Assembly (NCBI RefSeq): GCF_000406965.1
Contig: NZ_KE136369.1
Span: 49,745 to 113,744 of the forward strand
Direction of reading: 5' to 3'
Source: Enterococcus avium ATCC 14025
Lineage (GTDB): Bacteria; Bacillota; Bacilli; Lactobacillales; Enterococcaceae
Length of the DNA stretch: 64,000 nucleotides
In this document: positions 26,047 to 34,675 of the stretch, in pieces
Layout: each line of letters opens with the position of its first letter
Numbering within the stretch: the stretch's first letter is position 1
Position numbers and translations under genes: made by a program
Notes under the pieces: model-generated
The model's database searches: none
Seen by the model: only the letters and a program-made list of their open reading frames with translations
What the model was told of the DNA's origin: nothing

Positions 26047-27393
26047 ATGATGTTAGATTTGAACCAAATGGCCGAGGTATGCCGAAAAGAGGACTATTTA
26101 GATGCTTCTTTATATAAGAAACATAATGTAAAAAGAGGATTACGCGATCTAGACGGTAAGGGAGTTTTGGCTGGTTTGACCAATATCTCCACGATTCATC
26201 CGCAAATCATGTCCGGTGATAAGGTTATTTCCAAATATGGTGAATTGCGTTATCGCGGAATTGATATTAATGAATTGGTTAATGGCTTTGTTTCAGAAGA
26301 GCGTCTGGGCTTTGAAGAAGTGAGTTATCTGTTATTATTTGGTACTTTACCAACCGAAGTTGAACTAGCTGAATTTAAAGCTTTAATTGGCAAAAGACGA
26401 ACACTTCCCACCAACTTTGTACGTGATGTTATTATGAAGGCGCCGTCACATAATATCATGAATATGATTTCTCGGAGTGTCCTAACATTGGGATGTTACG
26501 ATGATAAAACGGATGATATCAGTATTGAGAATGTTTTAGATCAAAGTTTATCGTTGATCGCAACGTTTCCAATGATTGCTGTCTATTCTTACCATGCTTA
26601 CAATCACTACAGTAAGGGCGATAGCATGTACATCCATCGTCCGGATGAAAACTTGAGTACTGCAGAGGCTATTTTGACAATGCTGCGTCCAGATAAAAAA
26701 TATACCAGCCAAGAAGCCCAAACATTAGATATGGCATTGGTGTTACATATGGAACACGGCGGAGGGAACAACTCGACTTTCACAACTCGAGTCGTTACTT
26801 CTAGCGGCACAGATACTTATTCAACAATCGCAGCGGCCTTAGGCTCATTAAAGGGACCTAAGCATGGTGGGGCCAACATTAAGGTGACCCAAATGATGGA
26901 GGACTTAAAAGAGAACGTAAATGATTGTGAAGATGAGAACGAAATTCGAGATTATTTAGAAAAGATTTTAAATAAGGAAGCCTTTGATAAACAAGGACTA
27001 ATCTACGGTATGGGTCATGCGATTTATGCTGAGTCTGATCCGCGGGCTGAAATTTTTAAAAGATATGTGGAAAAATTAGCGGCAGAAAAGGGATCTGAAG
27101 CCTCTGCTGAATTTAACTTATATCGTAAAGTGGAGCGTTTGGCCCCTGAAATCATTTCTGAAAGACGTAAAGTTTACAAGGGAGTCAGTGCCAATATTGA
27201 TTTCTTTAGTGGTTTTGTTTATCACATGTTGGATTTACCCCAAGAATTGTATACACCGATGTTTGCGATCGCGCGAATCGTTGGTTGGTCAGCACACCGT
27301 ATCGAAGAGCTGATTAATGTTCAAAAAATCATTCGGCCTGCTTATATGGAAGTTTCCGAAGACCGTGAATATCAAAATATTACTGAGCGCTAA
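26047..27393 (+). CDS. Citrate synthase
   Basis: The 448-residue enzyme condenses acetyl-CoA and oxaloacetate. Catalytic regions are visible as LHMEHGGGNNSTF (His), GPKHGGANIKV (His) and YGMGHAIYAESDPR, with RRKVYKGVSANIDFFSG near the C-terminus. An N-terminal extension of about 45 residues makes it longer than the 372-residue CitZ type and resembles the roughly 450-residue clostridial-type enzymes. It is transcribed divergently from acnA-icd and has AGGAGG upstream. It is a single gene closed by a terminator. Confidence 0.95.
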   Translation: MMLDLNQMAEVCRKEDYLDASLYKKHNVKRGLRDLDGKGVLAGLTNISTIHPQIMSGDKVISKYGELRYRGIDINELVNGFVSEERLGFEEVSYLLLFGTLPTEVELAEFKALIGKRRTLPTNFVRDVIMKAPSHNIMNMISRSVLTLGCYDDKTDDISIENVLDQSLSLIATFPMIAVYSYHAYNHYSKGDSMYIHRPDENLSTAEAILTMLRPDKKYTSQEAQTLDMALVLHMEHGGGNNSTFTTRVVTSSGTDTYSTIAAALGSLKGPKHGGANIKVTQMMEDLKENVNDCEDENEIRDYLEKILNKEAFDKQGLIYGMGHAIYAESDPRAEIFKRYVEKLAAEKGSEASAEFNLYRKVERLAPEIISERRKVYKGVSANIDFFSGFVYHMLDLPQELYTPMFAIARIVGWSAHRIEELINVQKIIRPAYMEVSEDREYQNITER

Positions 27394-27430
27394 AAACATC
27401 CGTCAGAATCTTCTTCTGGCGGATGTTTTC
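27393..27430. terminator. Terminator between citrate synthase and HAD genes
   Basis: AAACATCCG and CAGAA pair with TTCTG and CGGATGTTT. A T-run follows on the plus strand, and the hairpin serves both convergent genes. Confidence 0.85.
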
Positions 27431-28218
27431 TATTCTGTAATCAATCCTAAGTCAACACAAGCTTTCCAAATACCATCGTCATTTACAGCAGTTGTCACAT
27501 AAGCGGCTTTTTCTTTTAGAGCTGGCGCAGCATTTCCCATGGCAACAGGAAACCCTACAGCATCAAACATGGTAAAGTCATTTTCTTCATCACCGAAGGC
27601 TAGTGCTTGTTTGGCCGTGATCTTCATTGAGTCACAGATTTTATGAATTCCTTCTGCCTTTGTCCCAGTTTTCAAATGGATATTAGCCGCAACTGGAGCG
27701 ACCTTTTCTGCGATAAGCGGGGAATCTATCCCTAATTTGAACTCTGTTTTCTCACTCCAAGGAACGATCAATTGGATGACATTTTTCGGGAGCGGATCTG
27801 TTTTTTTCAGCAAGGTCTTTTTAGAGGAAGGGTCTCCTATATATTGATTTGTCTCGAAGCAATACAATTCATGAGGAGTTTCGATTAAACATTCTATATT
27901 CAGCTTTTCTAAATGATCTAAGAGCTCTGCTAATAGCGGTTGAGGGATTACATTTTGATGAATCATTGTTCCTTGATAATGTACACAATTTCCATTGGAT
28001 GAAATAATGCTGTCCACGCCTAATTTATCGGCCATTTCAGCTAAAGTACCATAATGCCGACCGGAAGCAATCACGGGTTCGATCTGGTTTTCTTTTAATC
28101 TGCGTAAAGCCAGCTTTGCAGAATCGGGAATTCGTTTTTCAAAGGACAAACCATGAGGTAAGTTGTTATCGGCCAGGGTACCATCAATATCAAAAAAAGC
28201 TACTCGATAATTTTTCAT
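27430..28218 (-). CDS. Cof-type HAD-family phosphatase
   Basis: The 262-residue protein has HAD motif I FFDIDGTLAD at residues 8-17, motif II VIASGRHYG, a C2-type cap domain, and motifs III/IV KAEGIHKICDSM and FGDEENDFTMFDAVG. Members dephosphorylate sugar phosphates, nucleotides or pyridoxal phosphate; the substrate cannot be told. The start follows GAGGAG. It is a single gene convergent with citrate synthase. Confidence 0.92.
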   Translation of the reverse strand: MKNYRVAFFDIDGTLADNNLPHGLSFEKRIPDSAKLALRRLKENQIEPVIASGRHYGTLAEMADKLGVDSIISSNGNCVHYQGTMIHQNVIPQPLLAELLDHLEKLNIECLIETPHELYCFETNQYIGDPSSKKTLLKKTDPLPKNVIQLIVPWSEKTEFKLGIDSPLIAEKVAPVAANIHLKTGTKAEGIHKICDSMKITAKQALAFGDEENDFTMFDAVGFPVAMGNAAPALKEKAAYVTTAVNDDGIWKACVDLGLITE

Positions 28219-28379
28219 GCGAACACTCCTCGTAATATATTTCAGAGCTAGTAATTACTCTGTAAAAAATCGAAACTAAAACTTTAAATATTTTCTTTTA
28301 CAATTAGTATAAAAGAAAGTTAAAGAAACATCAGCTCAAATTTTTAATCAGCAATGATTTAATGAAAGGAATGTGGAAA

Positions 28380-28910
28380 ATGATTGTAATCATCACGGGA
28401 GCGACTCATACGGGTAAGACAGTTTTAGCACAAAGATTATTGGAGACCTATCATTATCCTTATTTGTCAATTGATCATCTGAAGATGGGCTTGATCCGAA
28501 GTGGCGAAATAGATTTAACTCCAGCGGATGATGAAGAACTTACATTTTATCTGTGGAATATTTTAAAAGAAATCATTAAAACAGCGATTGAAAACGAACA
28601 AAATTTAATCACTGAAGGCATATATGTTCCCTTTAATTGGAAACAGTCTTTTTCTGAAGAATATTTGGATCAGATTAGTTATTACTGTTTGATTATGACG
28701 AAAAACTATATTGAGACTCACTTTTCTGATATTAAAAAGTATGCAAATACCATTGAAAAAAGGCTGGATGATTCGGATTTGACGATGGAAGATTTGATTA
28801 AAACCAACAGTGAAAATCTAGCGATGTGTAAAAAATATGCCTGTAATTATTTATTGATTGATGAAACCTATAATTTTGAGGAGGACTTACATGAGAGTAG
28901 AATCAAATAA
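28380..28910 (+). CDS. P-loop kinase-like protein
   Basis: The product is about 176 residues. It begins with a strand and Walker A motif, IVIITGATHTGKTVLAQ, and continues YLSIDHLKMGLIRSG, then NLITEGIYVPFNW as the Walker B region. This is the fold of small-molecule kinases (AAA_33/zeta-toxin-like P-loop group). The start could be 18 bases upstream; I chose the ATG with AAAGGA at proper spacing. Its last 20 bases overlap the next gene, a transglutaminase-like protein, so the two are coupled. The substrate is unknown. Confidence 0.75.
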   Translation: MIVIITGATHTGKTVLAQRLLETYHYPYLSIDHLKMGLIRSGEIDLTPADDEELTFYLWNILKEIIKTAIENEQNLITEGIYVPFNWKQSFSEEYLDQISYYCLIMTKNYIETHFSDIKKYANTIEKRLDDSDLTMEDLIKTNSENLAMCKKYACNYLLIDETYNFEEDLHESRIK

Positions 28911-29466
28911 GCGTGAAGATTACTTACAGGATTTACCAGAGATATGTTTGTCTCACCCTTTACTGAAAAGATTAAGTCAGAAGCTCTTTAACAATACTAA
29001 AAATGAAATAGAAATCATTCAAAGAGCCTTTCTATATGTCAGAGATCAGATCGATCATTCTTGGGATATCCAAGCAGATGAGGTAACCAAAACTTCTGTC
29101 GAGGTACTGAGGAGTGGACACGGAATTTGTTATGCCAAGGCAAATCTGCTAACAGGATTATTGCGAAACGTGGGTATTCCTACAGGTTATTGCTATCAAA
29201 AGTTGCGGCTCTTTGATGATGAAGAAAAGCGCTATTGTATTCATGCGTTAAATGCTGTTTATTTCGAGATATTGGAAAAGTGGGTCAGGATTGATGCGCG
29301 GGGAAATAAACCGGGAATCAATGCTCAATTTTTTTTGGATAGAGAACAATTAGCCTTCGAACCCAATACCAATCTAGGTGAGCAAGATTACAATGTGATC
29401 TTTACAAGACCAAATAGAGAAACTATGCTTGTTTTGGATAAAAGCAAAGATGCATTGAGAATGTAA
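28891..29466 (+). CDS. Transglutaminase-like cysteine protease-fold protein
   Basis: The 191-residue cytoplasmic protein shows a complete transglutaminase-like triad: Cys in SGHGICYAKANLLTG, His in YCIHALNAVYFE and Asp in WVRIDARGNK. Many small bacterial members act as amidases or proteases. The start is the ATG after GAGGAGGA inside the end of the P-loop gene. The 20-base overlap suggests the two products act together, but no pathway is evident. Confidence 0.85.
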   Translation: MRVESNKREDYLQDLPEICLSHPLLKRLSQKLFNNTKNEIEIIQRAFLYVRDQIDHSWDIQADEVTKTSVEVLRSGHGICYAKANLLTGLLRNVGIPTGYCYQKLRLFDDEEKRYCIHALNAVYFEILEKWVRIDARGNKPGINAQFFLDREQLAFEPNTNLGEQDYNVIFTRPNRETMLVLDKSKDALRM

Positions 29467-29519
29467 GGAAATGAACCGCCGGATTCGCTTTAGGAGAGAA
29501 GCTAAGTTGTTGTCTTTCC

Positions 29520-29537
29520 AATCGCTTGGAAATTCGC
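29520..29537 (+). promoter_or_regulatory. Inverted repeat in kdgR promoter region
   Basis: TTTCCAATCGCTTGGAAA is a LacI-type inverted repeat (7-bp arms, 4-base centre). It lies just before a TACAAT -10 box and about 35 bases before the LacI-type gene start. It is a probable autoregulatory operator, although its core differs from the AAACCGGTTT sites downstream. Confidence 0.5.
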
Positions 29538-29571
29538 TACAATGATAAAAAAGATAGTTGGAGAAGACAAG

Positions 29572-30558
29572 ATGAAGAAGATTACAATTAAAGAAGTTGC
29601 TGAAGAAGCGGGTGTTTCGAAAACAACGATCTCGCGCTTTTTAAATAAAAATTACGGTAATATGTCGAAGGAGACAAAAGAAAGAATCGCAGAGGTGATT
29701 GAACGCTTAAACTATCGGCCTAGCAAACAGGCCCAAGCGTTGAAATCAAAACATAGCTATTTGATTGGAGTCGTAGTAGCGGATATTTCTAATATGTTTT
29801 CTTCATTACTTTTGAAGGGAATCGGAGAGGTTTTAGAAAAAAGCGGGTATCAAATGATTATCATGGATGCGGCAAACTCAATCACTCAGGAAAAAGAACT
29901 ATTGGAAAAGCTGTTAGATCAAAGTGTTGAAGGAATTATTTTACAGCCTTCTTCAAGACAATCGGCAAATTATACATTTATTTCAGAGCGTAACATTCCA
30001 CTGCTATTGGTGGATAGGCAAACGGATCCAGTGCAATGGACCTCTGTGTTGACCAATAATCGTGCTGCGACAAGAGAGGTATTGGTAAAAGCGTTGGCAA
30101 AGGGCTATGAACAGGTAGTTGTCATCAGTGAACCGATTAAAGACGTCAGCACTCGACAATTACGCTACGAAACAGTCGATCAAGTGGTAAAGGAAGCAGG
30201 AAAGCAATGCCAACTGATCGAAATTAGTCAGGAAGAGCAAATCAGTGATAGTTTATCAACTATTCTTGAAGAGGATTTACAGACTTTGCTGTTTGCTTCC
30301 AACGGTCGAATGCTGATGGATGTCTTGACGTGGTTGATTCACCAAGAAATCGCCATTCCAGAAAAAGTAGGCGTGACTGGATTCGATGATTGGAATTTAA
30401 CAGAACTTGTCGGTCCTGGAATCACCAGTGTGGAACAGCCTTCAAAAAAGATTGGTGAAGTTGTAGCCGAGCAATTATTGCAAAAAATGACGACGAAATC
30501 AGAAGAGGTTCAAGAAATAATCGTACCTTCAACTGTTCGTTGGCGGAAGTCAGTATAA
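29572..30558 (+). CDS. kdgR: KdgR-like LacI-family regulator
   Basis: The 328-residue protein has a LacI headpiece (TIKEVAEEAGVSKTTISRFLN, then LNYRPSKQAQALKSK) and a sugar-binding domain ending GVTGFDDWNLTELVGPGITSVEQP. It matches the KdgR type that controls 2-keto-3-deoxygluconate use in Firmicutes. It lies directly upstream of a KDG kinase/KDPG aldolase operon whose promoter carries AAACCGGTTT operators. The ATG follows GGAGAAGA; an in-frame upstream ATG lacks a ribosome-binding site. It is probably a repressor released by KDG or KDPG (inference). Confidence 0.85.
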   Translation: MKKITIKEVAEEAGVSKTTISRFLNKNYGNMSKETKERIAEVIERLNYRPSKQAQALKSKHSYLIGVVVADISNMFSSLLLKGIGEVLEKSGYQMIIMDAANSITQEKELLEKLLDQSVEGIILQPSSRQSANYTFISERNIPLLLVDRQTDPVQWTSVLTNNRAATREVLVKALAKGYEQVVVISEPIKDVSTRQLRYETVDQVVKEAGKQCQLIEISQEEQISDSLSTILEEDLQTLLFASNGRMLMDVLTWLIHQEIAIPEKVGVTGFDDWNLTELVGPGITSVEQPSKKIGEVVAEQLLQKMTTKSEEVQEIIVPSTVRWRKSV

Positions 30559-30590
30559 TCGAAGTTATTTTATAAAATAAATCTTAACAG

Positions 30591-30638
30591 ATAAGCCTTG
30601 TTTGGAAACCGGTTACTAAACAAGGCTTATTTATTTTG
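30591..30638 (+). terminator. Terminator whose loop is an operator
   Basis: A perfect 13-bp stem (ATAAGCCTTGTTT/AAACAAGGCTTAT) closes a 14-base loop, GGAAACCGGTTACT. That loop is a copy of the regulator's likely operator. A T-rich run follows. Confidence 0.88.
30602..30619 (+). promoter_or_regulatory. KdgR-type operator 1
   Basis: TTGGAAACCGGTTACTAA shares the AAACCGGTT core with the two promoter sites downstream and sits in the terminator loop about 65-80 bp upstream. It is suitably placed for DNA looping or cooperative binding (inference). Confidence 0.6.
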
Positions 30639-30671
30639 CTGTAAGGCAGATGTTTTTTAATTTTGAAATCG

Positions 30672-30724
30672 TTGACATTTTTTGGAAACCGGTTTACTAT
30701 ACAAATATAGAAACCGGTTAACTA
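30672..30724 (+). promoter_or_regulatory. Promoter of KDG operon with operators 2 and 3
   Basis: TTGACA (30672-30677) and TACTAT (30695-30700) are 17 bases apart. Operator 2 (TTGGAAACCGGTTTACTA, about 30683-30700) fills the spacer and the -10. Operator 3 (AGAAACCGGTTAACTA, about 30709-30724) covers the transcription start. Both contain the palindromic core AAACCGGTT(T), so a LacI-type repressor would fully block transcription. Confidence 0.8.
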
Positions 30725-30743
30725 ACTGAAAGGACGCGATTTT

Positions 30744-31481
30744 ATGAGAGATAAAAAGCTTGTGCTTAATTTTTTAGTTTATGCAGATAGAGTAGCTAAT
30801 GGTGCTTTACAAAGCGATTTATTACAGGAAATATCTGATTTAGGTTTTACCCAAGTTGAGATTCGGAGAGAGTACTTTAAAGATATTAAAAAAGAGATTC
30901 CTGTTATCCAATCAGAGGCAGAACGATTGGATTTGAAGTTATTTTACAGTGTTCCTGATGAGGTCTATGTGAATGGAGAACTCAATCCTAAGTTGCAACA
31001 ATATTTGATTGAAGCTAAACAAATGAATGTTCAGCATATCAAATGGAATATTGGCGATTTTAATGGAGAACTTCATGAAAAAGAATTGAAAACGCTTGTT
31101 GATTCTGGAGTTGCTATCTCAATTGAAAATGATCAAACTCAAACTTCGGGAACGATTAGTGCTATCAATACTTTTATGAATGCTATTAAAAATACTGATT
31201 TATCAATTGGTTACGTTTATGACCTTGGTAACTGGCGGTTTGTTGGTGAGGATGAAATAAAAGCTGCAGAATTATTAAAAGACTATGTTCGCTATATTCA
31301 TGTAAAGGATGTAGAAGTTGAAAAGGGACAGCCACAAGCAATAGGACTTGATCATGGTGATATTGATTGGCGTAAAGTTTTACAAATACTACCTCAGGAT
31401 GTACCGGTTGCAATCGAGTATCCTACAACCGCAAATGACGAAATTTTAGAAGCCAAAGAATTATTGGAGAGTGAATTCTAA
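30744..31481 (+). CDS. Sugar phosphate isomerase/epimerase (TIM barrel)
   Basis: The 245-residue xylose-isomerase-like TIM barrel retains the usual metal ligands: Glu in VAISIENDQ, Asp in YVYDLGNWR, His in RYIHVKDVE and Glu in VPVAIEYPT. Relatives isomerise or epimerise keto-sugars or inosose derivatives. It is the first gene of the KDG operon, so it probably acts on the imported substrate or an early intermediate (inference). Its stop overlaps the next start (TAATG). Confidence 0.82.
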   Translation: MRDKKLVLNFLVYADRVANGALQSDLLQEISDLGFTQVEIRREYFKDIKKEIPVIQSEAERLDLKLFYSVPDEVYVNGELNPKLQQYLIEAKQMNVQHIKWNIGDFNGELHEKELKTLVDSGVAISIENDQTQTSGTISAINTFMNAIKNTDLSIGYVYDLGNWRFVGEDEIKAAELLKDYVRYIHVKDVEVEKGQPQAIGLDHGDIDWRKVLQILPQDVPVAIEYPTTANDEILEAKELLESEF

Positions 31482-31726
31482 TGACTGAACAACAAACAAA
31501 AATCGATCCAGAAACATTTGCTTATCATTTTATGGAAACGATTCATCGACCTGAAATAGATAAGGAAGATATGGAGGTAGCGGCAAAAGAAGCTTTAGCT
31601 GCTTATCTGACTGGTTATTATTTGATCCAAAAATTCAATCATTTGGAAAATGATTTCTTTGTTGAAGATCATGCAAAACCAATTTCAAAATACCAGCGCA
31701 TCTTAAGTGAGCTAAACAAATATTAG
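31481..31726 (+). CDS. Small soluble protein of the KDG operon, unknown
   Basis: The 81-residue acidic helical protein (HFMETIHRPEIDKEDMEVAAK, then AYLTGYYLIQKFNHLE) has no membrane segment. It overlaps the isomerase by one base and precedes the permease by 13 bases, so it is tightly embedded in the operon. I do not recognise it. Its position suggests an accessory factor of the permease or isomerase (inference). Confidence 0.65.
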   Translation: MTEQQTKIDPETFAYHFMETIHRPEIDKEDMEVAAKEALAAYLTGYYLIQKFNHLENDFFVEDHAKPISKYQRILSELNKY

Positions 31727-31739
31727 GAGGTGAAGGAAC

Positions 31740-33011
31740 ATGGGTAGCGCGATAACAGGAATATTATTAGCCGTAACTTTCATTATTTTTGTACTCTATG
31801 CGATGAAGGGCGGTAACTTGACTGTTGGGTTCTTCGTAATGGCAATCTTATGGACGATCATCGGAATGGTGCCGTTTAACATAGCTGTAAAAGAAATCTT
31901 TACCGAGCCTGTTTTAAATTATGGAAAAACGGCTGCGTATATTATCTTTGGTTCCTGGTTTGGACGAGTGTTAGTTGATACTGGAATCGCAGGAAGTATT
32001 AGTCGTCGCACTGAAAAAGTCGGAAAGAAAAGTCCTGTCTTAGCCACTGTTTTGATCACTCTTGTAATCGCTTTAATCTTTACAAGCTCTTATGGAGTTG
32101 GATCGGCTATTGCGGTTGGAGTCATTCTGTTTCCAATTATGTTTTCGATTGGGGTACCAAAAAATATTGCTGTTTCCGTTTTTACGATTGCTATTGGTGC
32201 CGCAATGTATGTCAATAATGTGCTGTTTGTACAATTTCAAGTGTTCTTTCCGAAAGTAGCATGGGGCCCTCATTACCAACGCTTCGGTTTTGTGGCGATG
32301 GGTGTGCAAATGGTGATTCTGATACTGTTCATTTTGTTTAACGCGAAGAAAATTCGAAACGGCAAACCTGAAATTGTCGAAAGCGATTTGAAAGAAGAGG
32401 TAGTGGAAGTTCCGATTTGGACGTATGTATTGCCAGTTATGCCTGTAGCCTTAAGTATTTTTGCTAAATGGGACGCTGTACCAGCCCTTTTGCTTTCGAC
32501 CATCATTGCTTTTGCTGCGACAGGTAATATGAAACGCTACAGCAAATTTGTGACGATGATGAATGAGACGGCTAAACATGCGATTAGCGATATTGCTGGT
32601 TTATTGATTATGTTGTTTGTCTTAACTATGTTTCAATCGGCAGCAGTGCATGCAATGTCAGGTTTTACGAGTGTCTTTCAAGAAGTCATACCAAGCAGCA
32701 AGCTTGTCTTAATTATTATCGTAGCGATTATCGCACCGCTTTCTTATTTCCGTGGCCCACTAATGCTCTATGGTGCTGGTGCTGCAACTGCAGCAATTTT
32801 AGTTGGAACGGGAATGTTTGACCAATATTTCTTATACGGTCTGTTAGTCGTACCATCTATGATGGGTGTCTCAGCTTGTATTACTCAATCATGGAATTTA
32901 TGGTCTGTACAATATGCCGGTTTGGATACTAAAACGTTCTTAATGACAGGACTGCCATGGGCGTGGGCAGCAACTGTTTTGAATTTGATTGTTGCCTATA
33001 TCTTACTTTAA
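31740..33011 (+). CDS. Sugar-acid permease, GntP/CitMHS-like
   Basis: The 423-residue protein has about 11-12 transmembrane helices. Two similar halves each contain a polar re-entrant-like segment (TSSYGVGSAIAVGVILFP and FRGPLMLYGAGAATAAILV). This suits the ion-transporter superfamily of gluconate and organic-acid permeases. Co-transcription with KDG kinase and KDPG aldolase suggests it imports a sugar acid or keto-deoxy acid (inference). The ribosome-binding site is AGGAGGTGA. Confidence 0.75.
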   Translation: MGSAITGILLAVTFIIFVLYAMKGGNLTVGFFVMAILWTIIGMVPFNIAVKEIFTEPVLNYGKTAAYIIFGSWFGRVLVDTGIAGSISRRTEKVGKKSPVLATVLITLVIALIFTSSYGVGSAIAVGVILFPIMFSIGVPKNIAVSVFTIAIGAAMYVNNVLFVQFQVFFPKVAWGPHYQRFGFVAMGVQMVILILFILFNAKKIRNGKPEIVESDLKEEVVEVPIWTYVLPVMPVALSIFAKWDAVPALLLSTIIAFAATGNMKRYSKFVTMMNETAKHAISDIAGLLIMLFVLTMFQSAAVHAMSGFTSVFQEVIPSSKLVLIIIVAIIAPLSYFRGPLMLYGAGAATAAILVGTGMFDQYFLYGLLVVPSMMGVSACITQSWNLWSVQYAGLDTKTFLMTGLPWAWAATVLNLIVAYILL

Positions 33012-33089
33012 AGGAAATCAATGAATTTTAGTTGCAAATTAGTTTTAATAGTAAGCTGTTAAAAAATAACTAAAAAAGGAGTAATTAAC

Positions 33090-34052
33090 ATGAGTGAGTT
33101 TTTAACTATTGGTGAGCCAATTGCATTGTTCGGATCTGAGGAAGTCGACAAATCCTTAAAGGATGCTTGTCATTTTCAAAAATTTTTAGCAGGAGCGGAG
33201 GTTAATGTCGCTGTCGGCGTTTCTCGTTTAGGTCATAGCAGTGAATACATTACACAAGTCGGGAAAGATCCCTTTGGCGAGTTTATTATTGATCGCCTGC
33301 ATGAAAATAAAATTGGGACAGATTATATTTCTGAAACGGCTGACTTTTGGACAGCTTTTCAATTAAAGGATCGCGTTAGTCAAGGAGACCCAAGTATTTT
33401 TTACTTCCGCAAGGGTTCGGCTGCCGCCCATTTTGATCAAGAAATACTAGATAAAATTGACTTTTCAGAGGTGAAAATGGCCCACTTATCCGGAATTTTT
33501 CCAGCTATTTCAGCTGAGGCCCAAGAAGCCTTCCGCTATTTGATTCATTTATTAGAAAAGAACAATATCCGTACAACCTTTGATCCTAATCTTCGTCCGC
33601 AGCTTTGGGCGAGTCAGGAAGAGATGGTGGAAACGATCAATGATTTAGCATCACATGCTGAAATTGTCCTTCCAGGAATCAATGAGGGTGAAATTTTGAT
33701 GGGCAGTCGTGATCCGGAAGCAATTGCTGACTTCTATTTGAACAATGGAGAAGTAACGAAAACAGTGATCGTCAAGTTAGGAACTGAAGGGGCTTATGTA
33801 AAACAAAAGGATGGTACTTCCTTTACTGTACCAGGGTTTAAAGTAGCGGAAGTTGTAGATACCGTCGGTGCTGGCGATGGCTTTGCAGTTGGGTTGATCA
33901 CTGGCTTGATCGAAGGGAAATCTTTAAAACAAGCGGTTATTCGTGCTAATGCCATTGGGGCGATGGCAGTTCAATCCCCTGGAGATAACGATGGATATCC
34001 AACTCCGCAAGAATTAGAAGAATTTTTACAACAACAGGAAGTGGAAGCATGA
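33090..34052 (+). CDS. kdgK: 2-keto-3-deoxygluconate kinase (PfkB family)
   Basis: The 320-residue PfkB-fold kinase shows LAGAEVNVAVGVSRLG (substrate-binding PfkB signature 1 region), DPNLRPQLW typical of KDG kinases, and the C-terminal DTVGAGDGFAVGLITGL with the catalytic Asp. It phosphorylates KDG to KDPG for the aldolase encoded four genes later. The end overlaps the next gene by four bases (ATGA). The ribosome-binding site is AAAGGAG. Confidence 0.93.
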   Translation: MSEFLTIGEPIALFGSEEVDKSLKDACHFQKFLAGAEVNVAVGVSRLGHSSEYITQVGKDPFGEFIIDRLHENKIGTDYISETADFWTAFQLKDRVSQGDPSIFYFRKGSAAAHFDQEILDKIDFSEVKMAHLSGIFPAISAEAQEAFRYLIHLLEKNNIRTTFDPNLRPQLWASQEEMVETINDLASHAEIVLPGINEGEILMGSRDPEAIADFYLNNGEVTKTVIVKLGTEGAYVKQKDGTSFTVPGFKVAEVVDTVGAGDGFAVGLITGLIEGKSLKQAVIRANAIGAMAVQSPGDNDGYPTPQELEEFLQQQEVEA

Positions 34053-34675
34053 GATTACAAGCAGCAATTGACCGTGTATCATTGGAAGAGGCGGTTGCGT
34101 TAGCCGAACAACTAGATGGTAAAACAGACATTTTAGAAATGGGAACCTCCTTAGTTAAGGATTATGGCAATCTAGCTATCGAGAAATTAAGAACAGTTTT
34201 GACCAAGACCGATTTACTTGTAGACAGTAAGACCATCGATGAAGGCGCGTATGAATTTAATCAAGCTTTTCGTCACGGTGGAGACATTGTAACTGTGATG
34301 GGCGCAGCCTCAATTGATACTTTGAATGTTTGCTATGAAGTCGCCGAAAAACAGAATAAAACAATGATGATCGATTTACTTGAAGTAACGGATGAAAAAA
34401 TTAAAAAAATCCAGATATTTCCTAATGCTATCTATGCCTTGCATCACTCAGTTGATCGGAAAGATTCGTTTGATGCGACTGCAAGTGTCGAAGCTTTTCA
34501 CCAAAAATTCCCCGAAATCAAACGCTTGGCGATCGCAGGCGGAATCGATTTGACACAGGCGGGGTTGTTAGCAGATCAAGGATTAATTGAAGTTGTCATT
34601 GTCGGATCAAAAATCACTAAAGCGGAAAACCCGCTGAAAGCAGTAAATGAATTCATGGGAGCTGTTCACAAATGA
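34049..34675 (+). CDS. Hexulose-6-phosphate synthase homologue (OMPDC superfamily)
   Basis: The 208-residue TIM barrel has the family pattern of 3-hexulose-6-phosphate synthase and 3-keto-L-gulonate-6-phosphate decarboxylase: AAIDRVSLEEA, ILEMGTSLVKDYG, LLVDSKTIDEGAYE (the DxK motif as DSK instead of the usual DMK) and IAGGID. HPS couples formaldehyde to ribulose-5-phosphate or runs in reverse. Here it overlaps kdgK and the hexuloisomerase gene by four bases each. The DSK change and the LHHSVDRK segment suggest a shifted substrate (inference). Confidence 0.82.
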   Translation: MRLQAAIDRVSLEEAVALAEQLDGKTDILEMGTSLVKDYGNLAIEKLRTVLTKTDLLVDSKTIDEGAYEFNQAFRHGGDIVTVMGAASIDTLNVCYEVAEKQNKTMMIDLLEVTDEKIKKIQIFPNAIYALHHSVDRKDSFDATASVEAFHQKFPEIKRLAIAGGIDLTQAGLLADQGLIEVVIVGSKITKAENPLKAVNEFMGAVHK

